DNA of 5,422 bases from Burkholderiaceae bacterium. Its GTDB lineage: Bacteria; Pseudomonadota; Gammaproteobacteria; Burkholderiales; Burkholderiaceae_C. Positions within the stretch are counted from its first letter, which is position 1. Every line of letters begins with the position of its first letter. The stretch is from the NCBI GenBank assembly GCA_029864165.1, contig JAOTTZ010000148.1, forward strand, positions 1-5,422. The letters run 5' to 3'. The notes under the pieces were generated by a model. That model saw only the letters and a list, made by a program, of their open reading frames with translations, was not told the origin of the DNA and ran no database searches. Shown here in pieces: positions 1-5,422 of this stretch. The position numbers and the translations under genes are program-made.

Positions 1-1064
1 CCAGGGCTAGCGATCCGCTAGAAGACGCATGTTTGCGTGCCGAGCGAGCTTCGCTCCTGGCGCGCCAGGGACACCTCGATCTAGCCCGTGCCGAATTGGC
101 TGCACTGCACGCTCGCTTTGATCAGAATCCGAGCGTAGTTGTGAGCGCCTGGGTGAGTGTGGCGGAAGGATTGGTCATGTACTTCAGCAACTTAGGGGGG
201 CTTGCTCGCGACAAGATGCTTCGCGCCTTAGCCCTTAGTACGGCCGCACAGGTTTGCGAACTTGAGGCGCTTGGGGCCGCATGGCTCGCACAAATGGATT
301 TCGCACACATGGACTTGGACCGCATGACCCGTAACGTCGTTCTTGCGCTTCAAAGGGCGGCACCGGACCACCATTCGGCCCGCTCGAGGGCCTGCTTGGT
401 CGCGGCGCAGGCGTATCACTGGGCCGAACGGCTGGACCTATCGCTCCCCTGGTACGCGCGGGCACGTCAGCACGCAACATCCGAGGGGGATGAAGCGATG
501 TTGAGCGCCTTGATGCATAACATGGCTTGGATGCGAGCCGCGGCCGCTCGTAGACTATCAGTCTGCGGCGTTCTGGATCAAGAAAGTGTCCGTCAAGCGC
601 AAGCTGGGGCGGATTCCGTGAATCATTTCGACTGCCTAGTGGGTACCGCATCGCTGAGCTCCCTGGTCCCGATCTTGCGCGGACAGGTCTTGGTTTTGTG
701 CGGTCGCTATAAAGAAGCGCTTCTAGTTTTTGACGAGTACATACCCATGTCAGTGACTGACGGGCTTTCGCGAATGATGTGCAGTATCTTCGCAGACGTG
801 GCGTGGTGTCGCATTAAAACTGGAGATACGGCAGGCGCTCGGAAATCAGCACTCGTCGCATTAGAGAGCATTAACGCTGAAACCCAGATCGATGACCGCG
901 CAATGACTCACAGTCGCCTGGCCCAGGTATATGCGACGCTTGGCGATTCGGATACTGCAGATGATCACAGGAGGCTGGGTCGAGACGACTGGCGCGTGCA
1001 TTCACAACGCCAATTGGATCTAGTTGAGACATTAAACCGGTCTCTCGAAAAGAACAGCCCATGA
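1..1064 (+). CDS. TPR-like helical repeat protein of unknown function, 5' end outside window
   Basis: I do not recognise a named family. The frame is open from the first full codon at base 3 (R-A-S-D-P-L-E-D-A-C...) to the TGA at 1062-1064. The TTG at 33 is therefore probably an internal leucine, and the true start lies upstream. The visible 353 or so residues are almost all alpha-helical and rich in Ala and Leu, with no signal peptide, membrane segment or catalytic motif in sight. Several stretches have the TPR spacing of a small residue, Gly, an aromatic or Leu, then Ala: LLARQGHLDLARAELAAL (bases about 54-107), LVLCGRYKEALLVFDEYI (about 690-743), CRIKTGDTAGARKSALVAL (about 810-866) and LAQVYATLGDSDTADDHRR (about 918-974). 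It is probably a protein-interaction scaffold. It could also be the tail of a larger TPR-bearing regulator whose N-terminal domain is missing. Hand-counted rows (181-240 about 55% GC, 841-900 about 52%) are well below rows in purK and sua5 (about 73-77%), which hints at a different origin. The coding call is firm; the function is unknown. Confidence 0.75.
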   Translation, partial: RASDPLEDACLRAERASLLARQGHLDLARAELAALHARFDQNPSVVVSAWVSVAEGLVMYFSNLGGLARDKMLRALALSTAAQVCELEALGAAWLAQMDFAHMDLDRMTRNVVLALQRAAPDHHSARSRACLVAAQAYHWAERLDLSLPWYARARQHATSEGDEAMLSALMHNMAWMRAAAARRLSVCGVLDQESVRQAQAGADSVNHFDCLVGTASLSSLVPILRGQVLVLCGRYKEALLVFDEYIPMSVTDGLSRMMCSIFADVAWCRIKTGDTAGARKSALVALESINAETQIDDRAMTHSRLAQVYATLGDSDTADDHRRLGRDDWRVHSQRQLDLVETLNRSLEKNSP

Positions 1065-1129
1065 AAAGGGTGTCGGCGGGCGGGCGCGCGCGCAGTTAGT
1101 ATTGTCGGGTCGTCGAGCCGGGCCGACTC
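1065..1129. other. Convergent intergenic gap between the TPR gene and cnoX
   Basis: This 65-base spacer lies between two stop codons facing each other. It holds a GC-only alternating run (GCGCGCGCGC, 1084-1093) and a weak inverted repeat, GTCGG (1104-1108) with CCGAC (1123-1127), around a 14-base loop. No T-run follows on either strand, so I do not call an intrinsic terminator. Transcription of both genes presumably ends here or nearby, but the sequence does not show how. Confidence 0.4.
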
Positions 1130-2074
1130 TCAAAACAACGCCATACTCAGTTTGCGCCGGTACTGGTCTACGACTGGGTCGGATGCGGTGTTGATGACTT
1201 TGCCCGCGACTTCCAATGTGGCTTTTACTACGCTGGCTTCGGCTTTGGGCTTGGTCGACCGGGACATCAGTTCAAGGATCGCCACGTAGGTCTTGCGCGC
1301 AGCTTCGTCGTTCCACGCTTTGTCGCGCATCACAATCTCCAACAATTCGTCCATGGCAGCGGTCCAGCGCTGCGCCGCGAAGTGGGTTTGCGCCAGCTCA
1401 AAGCGAGCCGCAAAGTCGCGCCTATCGGCTGAGATTGCAGCGGCCAACGCTTCGGCGCTTCGTGCTGAAGTCGCTGCATCGCAAGCAGACAACCAATGGC
1501 CGGCTGCCGCTAATCGGGGGTCCAGTGTGACCTTGTCGGCGACCGGATCAAACGCGCGCCTTGCTTCGGCAACGTGCCCGGCACTCAACAACGCACGCAA
1601 GTAGTCATAGCGTGCCGCGTCGTTGCCGGGGGCTATGGCCACCGCTTCTCGCAACTTTTCCAACGCGGCGGCGGCGTCTCCTTCGGCCAATAGTTCCTGC
1701 GCTTCTTCAACTTCAGCTTCGGCAGCAGCTTCTTCGGCACTCGGTACATGGCGGTCCAGAAACTCACGTATCTGCGCCTCTGGTACCGCGCCGACGAAGC
1801 CGTCGACCGGTTGACCGTCTTTGAACATGACGCAAAACGGAATGCTGCGAACGCCGAACATTTGGCTCAACTGGCCGGCAATCTCGCCTTGCTCGTCAGC
1901 GTTGAGCTTGGCCAGCTTGAAGCGCCCAGCGTAAGCGATCTCAAGTTTCTCAAGTTCAGGGCCCAGGGTCTTGCAGGGCCCGCACCAGGGCGCCCAAATG
2001 TCGAGCAATATGGGCAGCTTGGCCGAGCCTTGAATAAGCTCGGCTTCGAAGTTTTGAATGGATATGTCGATCAT
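1130..2074 (-). CDS. cnoX: Thioredoxin-fold co-chaperone with C-terminal TPR region (CnoX/YbbN-like)
   Basis: This 314-residue cytoplasmic protein has no signal peptide. Residues 1-109 form a thioredoxin domain with the redox site W30-C-G-P-C-K35 and the cis-proline at P79 in the S-I-P-F segment. An acidic Ala/Glu linker (about 112-127) leads to helical TPR-like repeats (about 120-300), ending in RRKLSMALF. Two-domain architecture and length match the YbbN/CnoX family, in which members act as holdases that pass clients to chaperones and protect cysteines during oxidative stress. E. coli CnoX lacks a working CXXC pair; here both cysteines (C31, C34) are present, so thiol-disulfide activity is expected. 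The ATG at 2072-2074 begins directly at the first beta strand (MIDISIQNFE), which fits the family. The upstream ribosome site is only modest (AGGA about 13 bases away, AAGG closer). The gene is transcribed away from purE, so it has a separate promoter. Plain trxA is less fitting because of the long C-terminal part. Confidence 0.9.
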   Translation of the reverse strand: MIDISIQNFEAELIQGSAKLPILLDIWAPWCGPCKTLGPELEKLEIAYAGRFKLAKLNADEQGEIAGQLSQMFGVRSIPFCVMFKDGQPVDGFVGAVPEAQIREFLDRHVPSAEEAAAEAEVEEAQELLAEGDAAAALEKLREAVAIAPGNDAARYDYLRALLSAGHVAEARRAFDPVADKVTLDPRLAAAGHWLSACDAATSARSAEALAAAISADRRDFAARFELAQTHFAAQRWTAAMDELLEIVMRDKAWNDEAARKTYVAILELMSRSTKPKAEASVVKATLEVAGKVINTASDPVVDQYRRKLSMALF

Positions 2075-2099
2075 GGCCTTGGAGTTGTCCTATTGGATA

Positions 2100-2107
2100 G
2101 GGGGGGG
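2100..2107. repeat. Homopolymer run of eight G in the divergent spacer
   Basis: Eight consecutive G on the + strand lie 26-33 bases upstream of the cnoX ATG, where they read as C8 on its coding strand. They are about 35 bases upstream of the proposed purE -10. Such runs are prone to slippage in replication and to sequencing error. Since the run is non-coding, a length change would alter only spacing or leader structure. Confidence 0.85.
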
Positions 2108-2166
2108 CTGTCTCAGAGCGCTTAGATGTCGGCACGCCGCCTACAATTCAAGTCTCGTCAGCACTT

Positions 2167-2172
2167 GGGGTG
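2167..2172 (+). promoter_or_regulatory. Likely purE ribosome binding site (GGGGTG)
   Basis: GGGGTG matches five of six bases of the GAGGTG portion of the anti-SD-complementary sequence and ends four bases before the TTG at 2177. It lies downstream of the TACAAT -10 element. The ATG at 2126 has no such sequence before it and would lie upstream of the expected transcript start. This decides the start chosen for purE. Confidence 0.5.
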
Positions 2173-2176
2173 TGTT

Positions 2177-2668
<492 letters not shown>

Positions 2669-2715
2669 CGCTGCGGTCCGCCCGCTCCGTTCGTGCCGGT
2701 ATTCGCAGTGTTAAC

Positions 2716-2720
2716 AAAGG
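2716..2720 (+). promoter_or_regulatory. purK ribosome binding site (AAAGG)
   Basis: AAAGG sits seven bases before the ATG at 2728, good spacing for translation start. It supports this ATG over the later ATG at 2737, three codons in. The 59-base purE-purK spacer shows no terminator-like hairpin with a T-run, so cotranscription is expected. Confidence 0.6.
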
Positions 2721-2727
2721 CGTTGGC

Positions 2728-3882
2728 ATGACCGCGATGGTCACGCCGGGCGCGACGCTGGGCGTCGTGGGCGGCGGCCAGCTCGGCCGCATGTTCGTGC
2801 ACGCGGCGCAGCGCATGGGCTACGTCACGGCGGTGCTCGATCCCGATTGCGACAGCCCCGCCGGCCGCGTGGCGCACTATCACGTGCAGGCGGACTATTT
2901 GGACGAGCAGGGACTGACGCAACTGACACAGCGCTGCGCGGCCGTTACCACCGAATTCGAGAATGTGCCCGCTGCTGCGCTGCGGTTTCTCGCTGCGCAC
3001 TGCTATGTCGCCCCGGCGGCGGAAAACGTGGCCGTATGCCAGGACCGCGCGCTGGAGAAGGCGCATTTCGCTCGCTGCGGCGTACCATGTGCCCCGCATG
3101 CAGTGATAGCGTCAGACGAGCAGGTAATAGACAGCAGATTGTTGCCTGCGATCTTGAAGACCGCGCGGCTAGGCTACGACGGCAAGGGGCAGGTGCCGGT
3201 AGAGAGCCATGCCGACTTGTCAACCGCGTGGGAATCGCTAGGGCGGGCTGCTTGCGTACTTGAGAAACGGCTGCCGCTGGCGCGAGAAATCAGCGTGATC
3301 GTCGCGCGCAGCGCCGCTGGGCAGCTGGTGCATCTGCCCGTGCAGCAAAACTTGCATCGCGCTGGCATCCTGGCGGTGACGCAAGTGCCCGCCCCGGACT
3401 TATCGGCGGCGCTGCGGCGCCAAGCCGTGCAGGCGGCTGAACACATTGCCGAGAGTTTCAACTACGTCGGCGTGCTGTGTGTCGAGTTCTTTGTCCTGCA
3501 AGACGGCAGCTTGATCGCCAACGAAATGGCGCCGCGCCCTCACAACTCGGGGCACTACAGCATAGACGCCTGCGACTTATCGCAGTTCGATTTGCAAGTG
3601 CGTGCGCTCACCGGCGCTGCGCTGGTGATGCCGCGGCAGCATTCGGCCGCGCTCATGCTCAATTTGCTAGGCGATTTGTGGCTTGCACGCGGACAACAAG
3701 CGACTGAGCCGCCATGGGGCCGCTTGTTAGCGCTACCGGGAATGCACCTGCACTTGTACGGCAAGCTCGAGCCGCGTATGGGCCGCAAGATGGGGCACCT
3801 GACCGTCACGGGGCCCGACACCACCACCGCCTTCGCGACGGCGCAGAAAGCCGCAGCGTTGCTCGGCATAGCGGCCTTTTGA
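2728..3882 (+). CDS. purK: N5-carboxyaminoimidazole ribonucleotide synthase (PurK)
   Basis: PurK uses ATP and bicarbonate to carboxylate AIR to N5-CAIR, the substrate of PurE, in cytoplasmic purine synthesis. The 384-residue product is an ATP-grasp enzyme in the usual order. The N-terminal Rossmann-like part has the glycine-rich GVVGGGQLGRM (12-22) and TEFENVP (75-81). The ATP-grasp part has the nucleotide-contacting K144 in ILKTARLGYDGKGQ (142-155) and the VLEKRLPLAREISVIVAR strand. The metal and substrate region NEMAPRPHNSGHYSIDAC spans 265-282. It is somewhat longer than the 355-residue E. coli protein, in keeping with betaproteobacterial versions as I know them. All key residues I can check are present, so it should be active. 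It sits between purE and a Sua5 gene, with its TGA five bases before the next ATG, so translation of the next gene is likely coupled. Confidence 0.96.
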   Translation: MTAMVTPGATLGVVGGGQLGRMFVHAAQRMGYVTAVLDPDCDSPAGRVAHYHVQADYLDEQGLTQLTQRCAAVTTEFENVPAAALRFLAAHCYVAPAAENVAVCQDRALEKAHFARCGVPCAPHAVIASDEQVIDSRLLPAILKTARLGYDGKGQVPVESHADLSTAWESLGRAACVLEKRLPLAREISVIVARSAAGQLVHLPVQQNLHRAGILAVTQVPAPDLSAALRRQAVQAAEHIAESFNYVGVLCVEFFVLQDGSLIANEMAPRPHNSGHYSIDACDLSQFDLQVRALTGAALVMPRQHSAALMLNLLGDLWLARGQQATEPPWGRLLALPGMHLHLYGKLEPRMGRKMGHLTVTGPDTTTAFATAQKAAALLGIAAF

Positions 3883-3887
3883 CCGCC

Positions 3888-4880
3888 ATGTTGTTCGATG
3901 GTCGCGATGCCGTCGCGGTAGAGCATGCGGCGGCTGTGTTGGCTGGTGGTGGCTTGGTGGGCTTCCCGACCGAGACTGTTTATGGTTTGGGCGCTCGAGC
4001 CGATGACAACGTTGCAGTCGCCAAGATCTTTGCCGCCAAAGGGCGGCCGGCCGACCACCCCTTGATCGTGCATGTCCAGGGCGTTGCGCAAGCGGCAGTG
4101 TTTGCCAGCGAGCTGCCTGCGGTGGCGCAACGGTTGACCTCAGCGTTGTGGCCGGGGCCGTTGACGGTGATCGTGCCGCGAGCCTCACGCATGGCTGAGG
4201 CCGCAGCAGGCGGGCAAGCCAGTATCGGCTTGCGCTGCCCGTCGCATCCGGTGGCGCATGCGCTGCTGGCTGCGGCTGCGCGCTTAGGCGTGCCAGGCGT
4301 GGCAGCGCCGAGCGCCAACCGCTTCGGTCGCGTCAGCCCGACGCGTGCTGCCCATGTCGTGGCCGAGTTCGGTGACGATTTGCTGGTGCTCGACGGTGGT
4401 GACAGCGAAGTAGGCATCGAGTCTGCCATCGTCGATTGTTCGCGTGGTCAACCGGTATTGTTGCGGCCGGGTGTATTGACGCGCGGGCAAATCGAATCTG
4501 TTGCGGGCCAACGCCTGTTGGCGCGTGATGCTGCCGCGCCACGCGCGCCGGGCAGCTTGGAGACCCACTACGCGCCACGCGCGCGGTTGCAGTTGCTCGC
4601 AGCACCCGCTTTGCGCGCCGCGCTGCAAAGCTTGGATTCGGCCTCGGGCAGGGTGGCGGTATATTCCCATACAGTGCACGCTGAACTGCGGCCTAGCGCA
4701 ACATGGCCGCGGCTGTACAAGGTCATGCCCATGCAGGCGGACCTGACGGCGCGCGAGTTGTTTTCGGTGCTGCACGAGTTTGACGACGATGGTGTTCAGC
4801 TCATATTGGTGGAAGAACCGCCCGATACGCCTGCGTGGGAGGGTGTGCGCGACCGCTTGCGACGTGCCGCTACTGCCTAG
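3888..4880 (+). CDS. sua5: Threonylcarbamoyl-AMP synthase, Sua5/YwlC type
   Basis: This enzyme makes L-threonylcarbamoyladenylate from threonine, bicarbonate and ATP; TsaB/D/E then transfer the group to A37 of ANN-decoding tRNAs (t6A). The 330-residue product has the two-domain Sua5 form, not the shorter YrdC/TsaC form. The YrdC domain (about 8-200) carries PTETVYGLG (27-35), KGRPADHPLIVHV (51-63), SANRFGRVSPT (142-152), GIESAIVDC (176-184) and LLRPGVL (191-197). A linker with HYAP (227-230) leads to the Sua5 domain (about 232-330), ending in EGVRDRLRRAATA. The ATG at 3888 puts the first helix just ahead of PTETVYGLG and lies five bases after the purK stop. The frame stays open about 58 codons further upstream, inside purK, but that part has no family resemblance. 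A TTG at 3879 overlapping the purK stop is a possible alternative. No strong ribosome site is visible, which fits coupling to purK. Confidence 0.94.
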   Translation: MLFDGRDAVAVEHAAAVLAGGGLVGFPTETVYGLGARADDNVAVAKIFAAKGRPADHPLIVHVQGVAQAAVFASELPAVAQRLTSALWPGPLTVIVPRASRMAEAAAGGQASIGLRCPSHPVAHALLAAAARLGVPGVAAPSANRFGRVSPTRAAHVVAEFGDDLLVLDGGDSEVGIESAIVDCSRGQPVLLRPGVLTRGQIESVAGQRLLARDAAAPRAPGSLETHYAPRARLQLLAAPALRAALQSLDSASGRVAVYSHTVHAELRPSATWPRLYKVMPMQADLTARELFSVLHEFDDDGVQLILVEEPPDTPAWEGVRDRLRRAATA

Positions 4881-4920
4881 TTTGCTCTGCCGATTGGGAC
4901 TTACCTGTTTTGGAGATTGA
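4881..4920 (+). promoter_or_regulatory. Short spacer with ribosome binding site (GGAG) for the lipoprotein gene
   Basis: GGAG at 4912-4915 lies five bases before the ATG at 4921, a strong translation start signal. The 40-base gap after sua5 has no hairpin plus T-run, so read-through from the purE-purK-sua5 operon is possible. No clear promoter is seen in the gap itself. Confidence 0.6.
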
Positions 4921-5422
4921 ATGAAGTTCACGGTGACTAGGGCGCATACAACGTGCTTGGCCTTCTTGGTGTTGGCGCTGTCGGCTTGCGGCGGTGGGGA
5001 GCAAGTTGATCAGTTTCAGCCCACGCGCGTGCTGGCGTTCGGCGACGAGGCCAGCGTTATCGACAGCAGCCGCCGAAAATACACCGTCAATGCGGTTCCC
5101 GACCCTGCGAATTCGGACCCCGCCGGTGCTGCTGCGGCTGCCTGCAAAAGCAACCGGATCTGGCCACAGGTACTTGCCAATGGCTATGGGCTGTTTTTTC
5201 AGGAGTGCGTTGGAGCGGTACTCCCGACGGAGAAGCGTATTTGGGCCAAGGATAAGGCCAAGGCGGCCGGTTTGGTGACGCAGATCGACGAATTTCTTGT
5301 CGCTAGCGGATTCTCGACCAAGGATCTCGTGACAGTGCTGATCGGTACGCACGACATCAAGGAAATTTACGAGACCGGTGGTTCAGACGCTGATGCAAAG
5401 GCCGCTGGTGCTTTGGTGGCGA
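4921..5422 (+). CDS. Putative SGNH/GDSL-like lipoprotein with altered catalytic blocks, 3' end outside window
   Basis: The frame is open from the ATG at 4921 to the window end (167 full codons). Residues 1-23 are a lipoprotein signal: basic start (K2, R7), hydrophobic core CLAFLVLAL, and lipobox L20-S-A-C23. Gly at +2 predicts an outer membrane anchor. After a short linker comes RVLAFGDEASVID (36-48), in the place of GDSL block I (FGDSxSD), and later LVTVLIGTHDIKEIY (136-150), in the place of block III (GxND). The likely fold is an SGNH hydrolase. However, the nucleophile Ser is Glu43 and the block III Asn is His144; Ser45 lies two residues further on. Two cysteines (C75, C96) might form a disulfide outside the cytoplasm. 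Blocks II and V cannot all be judged; the Asp/His of block V lies past the edge. I infer either an inactive or divergent member, or a lineage-specific subfamily. The substrate is unknown. The lipoprotein call is firm; the family call is moderate. Confidence 0.75.
   Translation, partial: MKFTVTRAHTTCLAFLVLALSACGGGEQVDQFQPTRVLAFGDEASVIDSSRRKYTVNAVPDPANSDPAGAAAAACKSNRIWPQVLANGYGLFFQECVGAVLPTEKRIWAKDKAKAAGLVTQIDEFLVASGFSTKDLVTVLIGTHDIKEIYETGGSDADAKAAGALVA

Larger units (their letters stand above)
2075..2176. promoter_or_regulatory. Divergent control region between cnoX and purE
   Basis: About 100 bases separate the two divergent starts if purE begins at 2177. Facing purE is a strong -10-like hexamer TACAAT (2142-2147) in the context GCCTACAATT; no good -35 is visible at 16-18 bases upstream. 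Transcription would begin near 2154 and leave a leader of about 23 bases. For cnoX I see no convincing -10/-35 pair on the - strand. The region also holds a G8 run. No PurR-like operator or riboswitch is recognisable. Confidence 0.5.

Noticed and set aside
235..651. - strand open frame (138 codons) opposite the TPR-like gene
   Set aside because: The + strand frame is open across the whole of bases 3-1064 with protein-like helical composition. The antisense product is Pro/Arg rich and has no motif.
1081..1093. Alternating GC run as a Z-DNA or regulatory element
   Set aside because: A ten-base GC alternation is expected by chance in GC-rich DNA and lies between two gene ends with no supporting signal.
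1104..1127. Inverted repeat GTCGG...CCGAC as a bidirectional terminator
   Set aside because: The stem is only five pairs with a 14-base loop, and neither strand has a following T-run.
3714..3887. Upstream extension of the sua5 frame into purK
   Set aside because: It overlaps the conserved end of purK in another frame, and its translation shows no likeness to YrdC-domain N-termini. ATG 3888 gives the usual Sua5 length.
4284..4931. Long - strand open frame (215 codons) opposite sua5
   Set aside because: It is the antisense shadow of a high-GC gene whose + strand product has clear Sua5 motifs. The translation shows no family features and is rich in Arg, Gln and His, as shadows usually are.
4870..5352. 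- strand open frame (160 codons) opposite the lipoprotein
   Set aside because: The + strand frame here has a ribosome site, lipobox and GDSL-like blocks. The antisense product has none of these.

Overview
The window looks like chromosomal DNA from a betaproteobacterium, most likely of the order Burkholderiales. The evidence is the high GC content of the central genes, the tight order purE-purK-Sua5 type tsaC, and a thioredoxin-TPR protein with an intact WCGPC site. This placement comes from recognising families and gene order by eye; no database search was run.

Layout from left to right. (1) Bases 1-1064, + strand: the 3' part of a helical-repeat (TPR-like) protein of unknown function. Its 5' end lies outside the window, and its base composition is visibly poorer in GC than the purK/Sua5 region. 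(2) Bases 1130-2074, - strand: a complete thioredoxin-fold protein of the CnoX/YbbN type, converging on gene 1 across a 65-base gap. (3) Bases 2075-2176: a short divergent control region with a run of eight G and a good -10 hexamer (TACAAT) facing purE. (4) Bases 2177-4880, + strand: purE, purK and a Sua5/YwlC threonylcarbamoyl-AMP synthase in one direction, with gaps of 59 and 5 bases, which reads as an operon. (5) Bases 4921-5422, + strand: the N-terminal half of a lipoprotein resembling SGNH/GDSL hydrolases, cut by the window end. It keeps the fold-level pattern but lacks the canonical nucleophile serine.

How the genes work together: PurK and PurE carry out the two-step, ATP-dependent carboxylation of AIR to CAIR in purine synthesis. 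The Sua5 protein makes threonylcarbamoyl-AMP for the t6A37 tRNA modification. Both PurK and Sua5 use ATP and bicarbonate, although the pathways differ. The CnoX-like protein is a proteostasis and redox factor with its own promoter direction. Nothing here amounts to a new multi-gene system. The most interesting items are the degenerate GDSL-like lipoprotein, the start site of purE and the compositionally distinct TPR gene.
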